From an uncultured Campylobacter sp. (GTDB taxonomy: Bacteria; Campylobacterota; Campylobacteria; Campylobacterales; Campylobacteraceae): a DNA stretch of 64,000 nt. This document shows positions 24,843 through 33,746 of this stretch, piece after piece. The first letter of the stretch is position 1; every line of letters begins with the position of its first letter. The stretch covers positions 1 to 64,000 of the forward strand of contig CAKVAF010000011.1 in assembly GCA_934718785.1 (NCBI GenBank). The letters run 5' to 3'. Made by a program: the position numbers and the translations under genes. Below the pieces are notes generated by a model, which worked only from the letters and a program-made list of their open reading frames with translations, had not been told where the DNA came from and searched no databases.

Positions 24843-26075
24843 TTAAAAACCTATTGAAATTTTTAATGGAACGAACGCTGTTTCGCTATCCCTTAGAGTC
24901 TGCACTGCATCAGGGAATACTTTTCTAGCAATACCTATTGCACCATTTAAATCCGCATTTATAAATTTACCAATGCTTGATTTAAACAATCCACGCTTAA
25001 CTCGTTTTCCTAAGTAATTTTCTCTATGCTCTAAAGGCTCATTTGCTAAATGGTCGCATTTGCTAGTATAGCTTTCTTCGGTTAAATGAAGTTTTATGCC
25101 ATAGTTTTCACATTTATAAGCCATTTTTTCAATAAAAGAGTTATAAGGAATTGAAACAAAATTTTGATTAATTTTTTTGCCTAGATTAATCTCTTGTTTC
25201 CACTCTTTATTCTTACCTATTACGATATTAGCTATTTTATGTTTCACACAATGCTTTATAATGAAATCGCTTGATTTATACATAAAGTCATTAATTTTGC
25301 AATCTCTTTTTAAAGCTAGATTTGCTAGTTTTTTTGAGTGAAATTTGTTATTTGAGAGTTTTAGCGTTTGTGTATATTTAGCTCTTAATTTATTAAAAAA
25401 TTGATTTACGCTTTTAATTCCTCTGCCATTGATAATAAAAGGCTGTTTGCTTTGATTATCTATTGAAGTTACAAAGTTATTAAGTCCTAAATCAATGCTT
25501 AAAAAGCTATTTTTAATTAAATTTGTAGCTTTTGCTAAGCACTCATAAACAACTTCCACAATAAAACAAGTTGATTTTGGTATGAATCTAACTTGTTTTA
25601 GTATAGAAGTTTGAGTATCTATTTTTGTTATTAATGGTTGTAAATTAGTGTTTTTTGGAAAGTGGATTTTATTTAATGATTTACCTTGTTTGATTCTAGC
25701 TTGTTGATTAGTAAAAACAACAATATTTACACCATTTTTAGCTTTATATTTTGGTAATTTTGGATTACTTGTAAATTTGCTTTTATCTTTTTGATAAGAC
25801 TTTAAAGCCTTAAAAAAGCTCTTATAATTTTTATATAATAGTTTTATTGTTTGTTGTGAGCTTTGAGCTGGTAGAGAAGTATAATCGGCTTGTTTTTCTT
25901 TAGCTAATTTTGTTGTTAAATCATATTCTTTTGGGACAGATTTATTAGCAATGAAATCTTGTCTAATAATGTAATTTGCATAATTATAAAGATTTTTTGA
26001 TTTATGGCAAATCTCTTTAATTGCATTAAAGCGTTTATCACTAGGCTTTATAATGTGCCTTTCTACTCGTTGCAC
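24843..26075 (-). CDS. tnpB: TnpB, RNA-guided nuclease of an IS605-type element
   Basis: The 410-residue protein is a TnpB of the Helicobacter/Campylobacter IS605 type. Seen: N-terminal helical domain, LPKYKAKNG, the first RuvC aspartate D195 in SIDLGLNN, and the third, D375, in NADLNGA. At the place of the second RuvC acid the usual ENL-type motif is IVIGKNKEWKQ with Gly287; a Glu pair at 333-334 (TEESYTS) could supply the acid instead. The zinc ribbon is degenerate: one Cys (YTSKCDHL) instead of four. The start is GTG at 26075, overlapping the stop of a short upstream ORF. The frame is intact. Family members cut DNA next to a short motif, guided by RNA from the element's right end. Confidence 0.88.
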   Translation of the reverse strand: MQRVERHIIKPSDKRFNAIKEICHKSKNLYNYANYIIRQDFIANKSVPKEYDLTTKLAKEKQADYTSLPAQSSQQTIKLLYKNYKSFFKALKSYQKDKSKFTSNPKLPKYKAKNGVNIVVFTNQQARIKQGKSLNKIHFPKNTNLQPLITKIDTQTSILKQVRFIPKSTCFIVEVVYECLAKATNLIKNSFLSIDLGLNNFVTSIDNQSKQPFIINGRGIKSVNQFFNKLRAKYTQTLKLSNNKFHSKKLANLALKRDCKINDFMYKSSDFIIKHCVKHKIANIVIGKNKEWKQEINLGKKINQNFVSIPYNSFIEKMAYKCENYGIKLHLTEESYTSKCDHLANEPLEHRENYLGKRVKRGLFKSSIGKFINADLNGAIGIARKVFPDAVQTLRDSETAFVPLKISIGF

Positions 26076-26164
26076 TCATCATCTCCGCAAATTTTATTGA
26101 CTTCATCTTTGTTAATTTTACTCTCAATGAGTAACTTTTTAGCAATTCTACGCTTGGAATACAT
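26063..26164 (-). CDS. Short ORF upstream of and overlapping tnpB
   Basis: Thirty-three codons from the ATG at 26164: starts MYSKRRIAKKLL and ends CGDDECNE. The basic N-terminal half and acidic C-terminal half suggest a small folded peptide or regulator, but I do not recognise it. Its last codons overlap the GTG start of tnpB (13 bases, different frame), the arrangement expected for translational coupling. It is too short for a serine or Y1 transposase and may be the remnant of one. A ribosome site is weak (AAAGAAC). Confidence 0.45.
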   Translation of the reverse strand: MYSKRRIAKKLLIESKINKDEVNKICGDDECNE

Positions 26165-26290
26165 TTTGTTCTTTAAAAATAAATTTAGTTAATTATATTC
26201 ATTATATTCTTTAAAATATATTAAATGGAATTAACTACAATAAAGCGTTTAAAATTCTTTATATTTTAGCTTTGATTTAACTTAAAGCGC

Positions 26291-26296
26291 TATAAT
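26291..26296 (+). promoter_or_regulatory. -10 promoter box for the TSUP permease gene
   Basis: TATAAT in AGCGCTATAATTTAAAG, 24 bases before the ATG at 26320. Confidence 0.55.
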
Positions 26297-26319
26297 TTAA
26301 AGAAAATTTAAGGCTTTTA

Positions 26320-27120
26320 ATGCAAAGTTTAGAAGCGGTGCAAAATTACGCGCAAATTGAAGGCATTTATTATCTCATTTTATTTTTCATCGCACTTTTT
26401 GCAGGCTTTATCGACTCCATTGTAGGCGGGGGCGGGCTGATTACCTTGCCTGCGCTTTTAGCTAGCGGAGTGCCGCCACTTCTAGCCTTAGCTACAAACA
26501 AACTTCAAAGCGTTTTTGGCTCATTTACTGCTGCGGCGACTTATTTTCACAAAAGAAGCCTTAAATTCCTTGCCCTTGGCGTGCTTTTTACTGCTTTAGG
26601 TGCATCGTTTGGAAGCTTTGCTGTGATGCTTATAAGCGATAAACACCTTAAAATCATCGTTTTAGCTTGCCTTAGTCTTATTTTTATCTACACTGCATTA
26701 AAGCCAAATTTAGGAAAAGAAAAGGGAGTTCAAAGGCTTGATATAAGGGCTTTTCATCTTATATTTGGTCTGCTCATTGGCTTTTGGGACGGCTTTTTAG
26801 GACCAGGTACTGGCTCTTTTTGGATCTTTGCTTGTGTGCTATTTTTAGGACTTTCTATGAAAGAAGCCAGTATCAATACAAAAATTTTAAACTTCACAAG
26901 CAACGCCGTCGCACTTGGCATTTTTTTATACTTTTACGAAGTGCTTTGGGCTGTGGGTATTTTAATGGGGCTTGGGCAAATGATAGGTGCATTTTTAGGC
27001 TCAAAGCTTGTTTTAAAAACTGAGGCTAAATTTATAAAAGCTCTTTTTTTAATCGTCGTTTTTCTCACTCTTTTAAAGGTGGGTTGGGATTATTTAAAGG
27101 AGCTTAATATCATTCATTAA
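26320..27120 (+). CDS. TSUP/TauE-SafE family membrane permease (YfcA-like)
   Basis: The 266-residue inner-membrane protein has about eight hydrophobic segments in two halves. The family signature is visible in each: GFIDSIVGGGGLITLPALL near the N-terminus and GFWDGFLGPGTGSFW in the middle. The family exports or imports sulfite, sulfonates and related organic acids; the substrate here is unknown. AATTTAAGG lies before the ATG. First unbroken gene after the accessory zone; hrcA follows 149 bases later under its own promoter. Confidence 0.85.
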   Translation: MQSLEAVQNYAQIEGIYYLILFFIALFAGFIDSIVGGGGLITLPALLASGVPPLLALATNKLQSVFGSFTAAATYFHKRSLKFLALGVLFTALGASFGSFAVMLISDKHLKIIVLACLSLIFIYTALKPNLGKEKGVQRLDIRAFHLIFGLLIGFWDGFLGPGTGSFWIFACVLFLGLSMKEASINTKILNFTSNAVALGIFLYFYEVLWAVGILMGLGQMIGAFLGSKLVLKTEAKFIKALFLIVVFLTLLKVGWDYLKELNIIH

Positions 27121-27209
27121 ATAATGCTTATATAAAAGCTATAATAAAACTTTAGTTAAATACACTAAAGTTACTTAAATAAATTTATTTAATTTTTTTA
27201 TAAATTCAC

Positions 27210-27239
27210 TTGACAAGTTTAGACTAAATGTTGTATAAT
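27210..27239 (+). promoter_or_regulatory. hrcA-grpE-dnaK promoter with full -35 and -10 boxes
   Basis: TTGACA (27210-27215) and TATAAT (27234-27239) with an 18-base spacer: a perfect bacterial consensus, unusual in this window where most promoters lack a -35. The -35 lies in the small palindrome ACTTGACAAGT, a candidate operator. I do not find a CIRCE element (TTAGCACTC...GAGTGCTAA) between the promoter and hrcA. Confidence 0.75.
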
Positions 27240-27269
27240 TGCGCTTAAATTTTAAAGGAAAAGGTGCTT

Positions 27270-28067
27270 ATGAAGCTGGATAAAAGGGCTTTGATTTTAA
27301 ATTCTATCATTGAAGCTTATTTAAATGAAAACACACCCATTAGCTCTCTTGCTTGTGAGGCGCATTTGAGTGAGAGCGATTTAAATATCGCAGCTTCGAC
27401 AATCAGGCTTTATTTTAGGCAGCTTGTAGATGAGGGCGAGCTTGAAAAGGTTCATATTTCAAGCGGCAGAGTGCCTACACTGCGCGCGATGAAGCAGTAC
27501 TGGAGCAAGATTTTAAAGCTGAATGAAAAGCTCATCATAAAAAATGCAAAGACTTTAGAAGAAGTGGCAAAAAACTTTGAAATTTATTGCTTGGTTTATG
27601 CGGGCAGGGCTTTGTATTTGCAAGAGGTCGCTAAGCTTAATGATAGATTTTTAATGCTTGATTTTGAAGAAGAAGAACTTGTTTTGAAATTTAGCCCACA
27701 AGCTTTTAGCTTTTTAAAAGAAGTGGTAGGACTTGATGTTTTCAGCCTTGAAAGCCTTGCTTTAAGGCTTAAATTTGATGAACTTTTTCAAAAAATCGCC
27801 CTTTTAAAACAGGGCTTAAATCTTTTCCGCACTAATGAAACAAAGGCTTATCAAATTTATCAAAGCGATGAATTTGTTAAGCTTTTGGATAGTTCTATTC
27901 ATAGCTATTTTAAAAGCTTTTTGGAATTTTCCCCGCTTTTTAATGAGGGCTTTATGGGGCTTTTGTTGGAGGCTGAGTTTTTGGGAAAAGAAGCAAATAT
28001 TATCCTAGCGGGTAGTGTTTTTACGGATTTTAAAAAGGTGATTCATCACATTAAGGAGGTAGCGTGA
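27270..28067 (+). CDS. hrcA: Heat-shock transcription repressor HrcA
   Basis: DNA-binding repressor of chaperone operons, 265 residues from the ATG at 27270 (AAAGGAAAAG upstream); a GTG at 27264 is closer to the ribosome site and less likely. The N-terminal winged helix ([20 protein letters not shown]) and the motif [30 protein letters not shown] are typical of HrcA. The C-terminal half is the usual GAF-like dimerisation and inducer domain, shorter than in Bacillus (about 340), as in other epsilon-proteobacteria. Overlaps grpE by four bases (GTGA). Confidence 0.93.
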   Translation: MKLDKRALILNSIIEAYLNENTPISSLACEAHLSESDLNIAASTIRLYFRQLVDEGELEKVHISSGRVPTLRAMKQYWSKILKLNEKLIIKNAKTLEEVAKNFEIYCLVYAGRALYLQEVAKLNDRFLMLDFEEEELVLKFSPQAFSFLKEVVGLDVFSLESLALRLKFDELFQKIALLKQGLNLFRTNETKAYQIYQSDEFVKLLDSSIHSYFKSFLEFSPLFNEGFMGLLLEAEFLGKEANIILAGSVFTDFKKVIHHIKEVA

Positions 28068-28579
28068 GCGAAGAAAAAAACTTAGAAGAAGAAAATCAAG
28101 CAGAAGAAACTTCAAGTGAAATTTCAAAAGAAGAAAGCGAGCTTGAAGCCTTAAAGGCTGAAAATGCCGAGCTTATGGACAGATATTTAAGAGCCAATGC
28201 TGAGTTTGAAAACATCAAAAAAAGGCTTGAAAAAGAAAAAGCATCCGCTCTTGAATATGCAAATCAAAGTTTTGCTAAAGATTTGCTCGATGTCATCGAC
28301 GCGCTTGAAGCTGCTGTGAATGTAGAGGCAAAGGATGAAGTGAGCGAGAAAATCAAAGAAGGCGTTAAAAATACGCTTGATTTGTTCTTAAAAAAGCTTG
28401 AAAAGCACGGCGTCAAGGTCATTGAAGACAGCACAGAATTTGATCCTAACTCGCATGAAGCAATGTTTCATGTCGATAGCAAAGAGCATTCTAGCAATCA
28501 AATCGTGCAAGTGCTTCAAAAAGGCTACAAGATGAATGATAGAGTCATTCGTCCAAGCAAGGTCAGTGTAGCTAAATAA
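28064..28579 (+). CDS. grpE: Nucleotide exchange factor GrpE
   Basis: DnaK co-chaperone that releases ADP, 171 residues. An acidic N-terminal tail leads into a long helix ([20 protein letters not shown]) and the compact C-terminal domain ending [18 protein letters not shown], the classic GrpE signature. The start is GTG at 28064 with AAGGAGG upstream, overlapping the hrcA stop. dnaK follows after 44 bases. Confidence 0.95.
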   Translation: MSEEKNLEEENQAEETSSEISKEESELEALKAENAELMDRYLRANAEFENIKKRLEKEKASALEYANQSFAKDLLDVIDALEAAVNVEAKDEVSEKIKEGVKNTLDLFLKKLEKHGVKVIEDSTEFDPNSHEAMFHVDSKEHSSNQIVQVLQKGYKMNDRVIRPSKVSVAK

Positions 28580-28623
28580 AGCTAAAAAATGAGCAAAATT
28601 AAATTTCAAAAAAAGGATAAAAA

Positions 28624-30498
28624 ATGGCAAAAGTTATAGGTATAGACTTAGGAACTACAAATTCATGCGTGGCTGTGTATGAGCGCGGCGAAAGCAAGGT
28701 CATCCCAAACAAAGAGGGTAAAAACACGACGCCATCAGTGGTAGCATTTACCGATAAAGGCGAAGTTTTAGTAGGCGATAGTGCCAAGCGTCAAGCAGTA
28801 ACTAATCCTGAAAAAACCATTTATTCTATAAAAAGAATTATGGGGCTAATGATTAACGAAGAAGCGGCAAAAGAAGCTAAAACGCGTCTTCCTTATCATA
28901 TCGTAGATAGAAACGGCGCTTGCGCGGTGGAAATTGCGGGCAAGCTTTACACCCCGCAAGAAATTTCGGCTAAGGTGTTGATGAAGCTTAAAGAAGATGC
29001 TGAAGCCTTTTTAGGAGAGCCAGTTGTGGATGCGGTCATCACTGTGCCAGCGTATTTTAACGACGCTCAAAGAAAGGCGACTAAAGAAGCAGGCACCATA
29101 GCAGGCCTTAATGTGCTTCGTATCATCAATGAGCCTACTGCGGCGGCTTTGGCTTACGGGCTTGATAAAAAAGAAAGTGAAAAAATCGTCGTTTATGATT
29201 TAGGTGGGGGGACATTCGATGTTACCGTGCTTGAAACAGGCGATAATGTCGTAGAGGTGCTAGCAACGGGCGGAAATGCCTTTTTGGGCGGCGATGACTT
29301 TGATAATAGGCTCATTGATTATCTAGCAAGCGAGTTTAAAAATGAAACAGGAATTGATCTTAAAAAAGATGTGATGGCTTTGCAACGTCTTAAAGAAGCG
29401 GCAGAAACAGCGAAAAAAGAGCTGAGCTCATCGACTGAAACTGAGGTAAATTTGCCTTTTATCACGGCTGATGCTTCAGGTCCTAAGCATCTTGTAAAGA
29501 AAATCACAAGGGCTAAATTTGAAAGCTTGATTGAAGATTTAGTCGCTGAGACTATCACTAAGATTAATGAGGTGGTAAAGGATGCGGGGCTTAGCAAAGA
29601 CGAGATTAAAGAAATCGTTATGGTGGGTGGCTCTACGCGCGTGCCTTTGGTGCAAGAAGAAGTGAAAAAGGCTTTTGGCAAGGAGCTTAACAAGTCTGTA
29701 AATCCTGATGAAGTCGTTGCAATAGGCGCTGCAATACAAGGTGCGGTCATTAAAGGCGATGTTAAAGACGTGCTTTTACTTGATGTAACCCCTCTTTCAC
29801 TAGGCATTGAGACTCTTGGCGGCGTGATGACAAAAATCATCGAAAAAGGCACGACAATACCGACTAAAAAAGAGCAAACTTTCTCCACAGCTGAGGATAA
29901 TCAATCAGCCGTTACGATTAATGTTTTGCAAGGTGAGCGCGAATTTAGCCGTGATAATAAATCACTTGGAAATTTCAATTTAGAGGGCATTCCACCAGCC
30001 CCACGTGGTATGCCACAAATTGAAGTAACCTTTGATATTGATGCAAACGGCATTTTAACCGTCTCAGCTAAGGACAAAGCCACAGGTAAGGCACAAGAGA
30101 TTAAAATCACAGGCTCAAGCGGCTTGAGTGAAGAAGAAATTGAAAAAATGGTCAAAGACGCCGAGCTTCACAAAGAAGAGGATAAAAAGCGTAAAGAAGC
30201 TGTAGATGCGAGAAATCAAGCCGAAGCTTTAGCTCATCAAGTGGAAAAATCTTTAAGCGAGCTAGGAGAAAAAATCGCAGAAGCTGATAAAGCACCTATA
30301 CAAAAAGCTTTAGATGAACTTCGCGAAACGCTTAAAAACGAAAATGCAAGCAAAGAAGAAATAGAAAGCAAGATGAAAGCCTTAAGCGATATTTCTCACA
30401 AGCTTGCCGAAACGATGTATAAAAAAGATGACACAGGCGCCACAAGCGGGGATAAAAAGAAAAAAGATGATGATGTCATCGACGCTGAAGTTGAGTGA
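28624..30498 (+). CDS. dnaK: Molecular chaperone DnaK (Hsp70)
   Basis: The 624-residue Hsp70 has the ATPase domain signatures [28 protein letters not shown] and [15 protein letters not shown]. It continues with the linker and substrate domain ([19 protein letters not shown]) and ends in the EVIDAEVE-like tail DDVIDAEVE that binds co-chaperones. AAAAGGATAAAA precedes the ATG. dnaJ is not adjacent. A strong hairpin follows the stop. Confidence 0.97.
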   Translation: MAKVIGIDLGTTNSCVAVYERGESKVIPNKEGKNTTPSVVAFTDKGEVLVGDSAKRQAVTNPEKTIYSIKRIMGLMINEEAAKEAKTRLPYHIVDRNGACAVEIAGKLYTPQEISAKVLMKLKEDAEAFLGEPVVDAVITVPAYFNDAQRKATKEAGTIAGLNVLRIINEPTAAALAYGLDKKESEKIVVYDLGGGTFDVTVLETGDNVVEVLATGGNAFLGGDDFDNRLIDYLASEFKNETGIDLKKDVMALQRLKEAAETAKKELSSSTETEVNLPFITADASGPKHLVKKITRAKFESLIEDLVAETITKINEVVKDAGLSKDEIKEIVMVGGSTRVPLVQEEVKKAFGKELNKSVNPDEVVAIGAAIQGAVIKGDVKDVLLLDVTPLSLGIETLGGVMTKIIEKGTTIPTKKEQTFSTAEDNQSAVTINVLQGEREFSRDNKSLGNFNLEGIPPAPRGMPQIEVTFDIDANGILTVSAKDKATGKAQEIKITGSSGLSEEEIEKMVKDAELHKEEDKKRKEAVDARNQAEALAHQVEKSLSELGEKIAEADKAPIQKALDELRETLKNENASKEEIESKMKALSDISHKLAETMYKKDDTGATSGDKKKKDDDVIDAEVE

Positions 30499-30503
30499 TA
30501 CAA

Positions 30504-30533
30504 ACTTTGCAGGGCTGAAGCGCCTTGCAAAGT
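30504..30533 (+). terminator. Hairpin terminator of the hrcA-grpE-dnaK operon
   Basis: ACTTTGCAGGGC (30504-30515), loop of six bases, GCCTTGCAAAGT (30522-30533): 12 pairs with one G-T. A T-rich stretch (CTTTAAATTT) follows, overlapping the approach to the next gene. Confidence 0.75.
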
Positions 30534-30543
30534 CTTTAAATTT

Positions 30544-31047
30544 ATGCTTTTAACTCATCCTTTCAAGCCCTTTTTTAACGCTGATTCAAAAATTTTAATT
30601 TTAGGGTCTTTTCCTTCTGTAAAATCGCGCGAGCTGGGCTTTTACTATCAAAATAAAAACAATAGATTTTGGCGTATTTTTGAAAAAAATTTCAATGAAA
30701 AACTTATTTTTGATGATAAAAATTTACAAATTAAAAGACAAAAAGATTTTTTAAAACGCTACAAAATAGCGCTTTGGGATGTTTTTCAAATGTGTTTTAT
30801 CAAAGGCTCGAGTGATTTAAGCATTAAGGGCGCAAAATTCAATGACATTGAAAAACTTTTAGCAAAATCTCGAATCACGCACATTTTCATCACAGGTAAA
30901 ACAGCCTACAACGCCTTTATCAAGGCTTTTGATGAGCTAAAATCAAGCACAACTTATTTGCCATCAAGCTCTAGCGCAAATGCAAATTTCAGCCTTGAAA
31001 AGCTTTGTGAAATCTACACGCAAATTAAAATTAGCCTTGAAGCTTGA
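30544..31047 (+). CDS. DNA glycosylase of the hypoxanthine/uracil (UDG family 6-like) type
   Basis: The 167-residue protein has LILGSFPSVKSRELGFYYQN, KNNRFWRIF, WDVFQMC and FITGKTAYNAF, the pattern of the small DNA-deoxyinosine/uracil glycosylase group (superfamily of UDG; family 6, HDG). The catalytic loop GSFPSVKS replaces the GQDPY of classical Ung. Expected role: removal of deaminated purines or uracil from DNA. It starts 45 bases after dnaK, beyond a hairpin, and has only a weak ribosome site (the ATG follows AAATTT), so expression may be low or depend on read-through. Confidence 0.75.
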   Translation: MLLTHPFKPFFNADSKILILGSFPSVKSRELGFYYQNKNNRFWRIFEKNFNEKLIFDDKNLQIKRQKDFLKRYKIALWDVFQMCFIKGSSDLSIKGAKFNDIEKLLAKSRITHIFITGKTAYNAFIKAFDELKSSTTYLPSSSSANANFSLEKLCEIYTQIKISLEA

Positions 31048-31536
31048 AATTTTTATAAGCGCATTTATTGAATTTCTTGCCATCACCAAGCATTTAAACG
31101 CACAACAAGGCACATTATCATAAAATAAAATTAAGAAATTTAAACCATTATCGCCCAAAAAAGACTAAAAGCGTTAATATTACGAAAAAAAAAAAAAAAG
31201 AACCCAGCCAGCTTAGAAGGTCTTAAATAAAAGCGTTTCAATCGTCGCAAGTGCTGAGAGACATTACCGCAGTGCGCATTTTACCTAGAACATTTATTTA
31301 AAATCACTGAAATTTTAGAAGTTGAAATTTGTGAGTTTTTTAAATAATTTCTCATTTTTAGACAAAATTTTTAACTTTAAAATAAATTTTTAATTTTAGA
31401 TCAATTTTGAAATTTAAATTTCAAAACAGTTGCTGATGAATTAAAATTTAATTTTCTTAAACTATCATTTTATGATAAATTGCACCTTGGCACGATAAAA
31501 TTTCATTAAATTTGGCTAATAAAAAATAAATTTTAT
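31048..31536 (+). other. 489-bp gene-free stretch with an A15 run and gene relics
   Basis: No complete ORF of credible composition. It contains a homopolymer of 15 A at 31185-31199 and, next to it, what may be the end of a degraded helix-turn-helix regulator gene (31204-31347). The rest is AT-rich, with a scrap CAGTTGCTGATGA at about 31427 that resembles the hairpin at 35106. glcD ends at 31537 on the other strand. Confidence 0.5.
31204..31347 (+). pseudogene. Possible relic of an XRE-type helix-turn-helix regulator gene
   Basis: The last 24 codons in one frame (31273-31347) read CAFYLEHLFKITEILEVEI then CEFFK and a stop, close to the usual end of small XRE regulators (LEKIAEILNVEICEFF-type). 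Upstream in other frames, pieces such as SQPA and NKSVSIVA look like the preceding helices. Multiple frame breaks would be needed, so this is a tentative reading. Confidence 0.3.
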
Positions 31537-32919
31537 TTATAAGCCCATTTTGTGTGGATTTAAGATATTATTTGGATCAAAAGCCTTTTTAATGGAGCGA
31601 AAAAGATTCATCTCAGCCTCGCTAAAAGCTAAGTGCATAAACTCAGCCTTGCTAATGCCTATGCCATGCTCGCCACTTAGCGTGCCACCAAGTTTTACGG
31701 TGAGCTTAAAAACCTCTGTGATAGCCTCATGCCCGTTTTTAACCTGCGCAGCATCGTTTTTGTCTAAAACCATCACATTTGTATGCACATTGCCATCTCC
31801 AGTATGACCAAAACAAGGGATTTTCACCTTAAATTTACTTGAAATTTCAGCCACGCCTTTTAAAAGTGCGGGCAGCTTAGAGCGCGGGACGGTAATATCT
31901 TCATTTAATTTTAAGGTGCCATAAATATTAATGCTTTGAGAAGCATTGCGCCTTGCAAACCAAATGTCAGCCGCTTCGCTCTCATCCTTTGCGATCTTAA
32001 ACTCGCTCGCTCCAGCCTTAAGGAAATTTTCTTTTAACACCGCCAAATCAGCCTCAATGCTCTCAATCACATTGCCATCCACATCAGCAATTAAAATCGC
32101 TCCAGCATCCACAGGCAAGCCTTTGTGAAATTTCTCTTCAACCGCGCGAATGCTTAAATTATCCAAAAACTCCATAGACACAGGCGTTACGCCCTTTGCA
32201 AGCGTTTGATAAACTGCATTCATCGCTTCTTCAACGCTTTTAAAAATGCCCATAGCCGTTTTTTTAAACTTTGGTAGGGCGATGAGCTTTAAAGTGATTT
32301 CGCTAATGACTGCCAGCGTGCCCTCAGAAGCGATCAATGTGCCTACTAGATTGTATCCTGCGACATCTTTAATGGTGCGCTTGCCAGCACGAATGATATC
32401 TCCATTTGGCAAAACTGCGCGAAGTGCCATCACATAGTCTTTTGTGATACCATATTTTGCTGCTTTCATACCGCCAGCATTTTCGCTCACATTGCCCCCA
32501 AGCGATGAAAAATCCATACTTGCAGGATCAGGCGGATAAAAAAGATTGAGCTTTTTAAGCTCATTTTGAAGATGCGCGTTTATAACTCCAGGCTGCACCA
32601 CAGCGACTAAATTTTGCATATCCACTTCTAAAATTTGATTCATATATTTTTCAAAGCCAAGCACCAAGCCGCCATTTACCGCCAAAGCCCCACCCGTAAA
32701 GCCAGAGCCTGCACCGCGCGGGATGATAGAAATCAAGTTTTCATTGCAGTATTTTAAAATCTCGCTGATATCTTTTTCGTGGCGCGGGAAAAGCACGCCA
32801 TCAGGCAAATAATGCTTTTTTGTCGCATCGTAGCTGTAAGCTCTTTTGTGAATATCGTCAAAATGGGCGTTTTCACTGCCCAATAATTTTTTGAAAAAGG
32901 TCTGGTGCTTCTTTTCCAC
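31537..32919 (-). CDS. glcD: FAD-linked oxidase GlcD-like (glycolate/D-lactate oxidase subunit)
   Basis: The 460-residue flavoprotein has the FAD-binding PCMH core (IIPRGAGSGFTGGALAVNGG, PASMDFSSLGGNVSENAGG, KYGITKDYV) and the C-terminal FAD-oxidase domain with FGHTGDGNVHTNV and SGEHGIGISK. These are shared by GlcD and D-lactate dehydrogenases, so the exact 2-hydroxyacid is not certain. The start is GTG at 32919, 47 bases inside the upstream gene. No glcE or glcF follows here. The order glcD - exported protein - M23 peptidase matches C. jejuni. Confidence 0.85.
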   Translation of the reverse strand: MEKKHQTFFKKLLGSENAHFDDIHKRAYSYDATKKHYLPDGVLFPRHEKDISEILKYCNENLISIIPRGAGSGFTGGALAVNGGLVLGFEKYMNQILEVDMQNLVAVVQPGVINAHLQNELKKLNLFYPPDPASMDFSSLGGNVSENAGGMKAAKYGITKDYVMALRAVLPNGDIIRAGKRTIKDVAGYNLVGTLIASEGTLAVISEITLKLIALPKFKKTAMGIFKSVEEAMNAVYQTLAKGVTPVSMEFLDNLSIRAVEEKFHKGLPVDAGAILIADVDGNVIESIEADLAVLKENFLKAGASEFKIAKDESEAADIWFARRNASQSINIYGTLKLNEDITVPRSKLPALLKGVAEISSKFKVKIPCFGHTGDGNVHTNVMVLDKNDAAQVKNGHEAITEVFKLTVKLGGTLSGEHGIGISKAEFMHLAFSEAEMNLFRSIKKAFDPNNILNPHKMGL

Positions 32920-33628
32920 TCAATAAATCCTCGTAAAATTGATAATAATCTAAAATAATTTCTTCAGTAAAAAAGCCATAAAGACTTTGTCTATAGCCTG
33001 TTAAACGCGAGTAAAAGGGCTTTACAGGTGTATTTGTGCGTGCTGAAATTTGCGTCTCATCCAAAAGAGAAAACTCAAAGCAATCCACAACCTTGATTTT
33101 ATCTTTCAAAACAAAGGCAAGCACGCCCGCGCCATTGTCTGCGCAAAATTTTTGCAAATGCTTTTTTTGCGGTGCGATTTTAGAATCTCTTATCAAATAA
33201 ACACCGAAAATATCAGGATCGATAAAATAAATATCTCGGTAAAAAGTCTTTACAAGCTCTGTGCTTTCTTCATCTGGAGCGATGATTAAACCCCTGTCAT
33301 AAAGATAATTCATAATGACTTTATCGCCCGCTTGTGCGCTGATATTCAAATCAGGCAAAGCACTTTGTGAAAGAGCGGTGAAGTCTTTGAGCTCGAGCTT
33401 GAGTTCATCTGCTTCATCGCTTGTAATGACAGCTTTTTTGATAATAGCCCTTGAAGCGCCAAAATCACGGATCACAACCCCACTCGCGCCCTTTTTTAAA
33501 TTCACATTTTTCGCAATATAAGCATAATTTTCATCCACGCGCTCAATCACGCTTTGAACTGGAGTAAAAGCAAAAAGTATCGATGAAAAAGCTAAAAATA
33601 GCCCTAAAAATAGCATTTTCCTTGACAT
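32873..33628 (-). CDS. Exported protein with a PgbA N-terminal-like domain
   Basis: About 251 residues from the ATG at 33628; three ATGs cluster here, and AAGG six bases upstream favours the last (a start at 33646 would add six residues). A signal peptide ends SSILFAFTP. The body (VIERVDENYAYIAKNVNLKK, GASGVVIRDF) resembles the N-terminal domain of Helicobacter plasminogen-binding protein PgbA, a domain widespread in this class and not proof of plasminogen binding. It shares its end with the start of glcD. Divergent from the M23 peptidase gene across about 118 bases. Confidence 0.65.
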   Translation of the reverse strand: MSRKMLFLGLFLAFSSILFAFTPVQSVIERVDENYAYIAKNVNLKKGASGVVIRDFGASRAIIKKAVITSDEADELKLELKDFTALSQSALPDLNISAQAGDKVIMNYLYDRGLIIAPDEESTELVKTFYRDIYFIDPDIFGVYLIRDSKIAPQKKHLQKFCADNGAGVLAFVLKDKIKVVDCFEFSLLDETQISARTNTPVKPFYSRLTGYRQSLYGFFTEEIILDYYQFYEDLLSGKEAPDLFQKIIGQ

Positions 33629-33746
33629 CATCATCCTTAAAATCATAAATTTATATGAAATTATAGTCTCTTTTTGTTACAAAATCATTAATTTTTATTA
33701 AGAAAAAAAAGTTAGAATTTGATTTTTAAAAAGAGTGGAGGTCGTT

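Larger units (their letters stand above)
24765..26164 (-). mobile_element. IS200/IS605-type element with tnpB but no tnpA
   Basis: The right end is fixed at 24765 by comparison with the relic at 22541-22687, which shares every base up to GAGCGTT. The element contains tnpB and, upstream and overlapping, a 33-codon ORF. No Y1-transposase (tnpA) gene is present, so movement would need a transposase from elsewhere. The left end cannot be fixed from one copy; it lies somewhere in the AT-rich stretch 26165-26230. The 3' end of tnpB plus about 80 bases downstream is where a TnpB guide RNA would be made. Confidence 0.75.

Noticed and set aside
26165..26290. AACTACAATAAAGCG near 26231 considered as an IS1595-type end
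   Set aside because: It resembles the left end of the IS1595-like element (GTTGTAATAAAGCG) over only a dozen bases, lacks GGCTCTG, and has no partner end or duplication.
29208..29216. G6 run in dnaK considered as a phase-variable tract
   Set aside because: It is only six bases long and encodes the conserved glycines of LGGGTFD. No poly-G tract of eight or more is present in the window.
29319..29888. A 189-codon minus-strand ORF over dnaK
   Set aside because: Antisense shadow of the well-conserved DnaK frame.
33735..33746. GTG at 33735 as the start of the M23 peptidase gene
   Set aside because: The strong GTGGAGG ribosome site would then be inside the coding region; TTG at 33747 is correctly spaced and begins the signal peptide.
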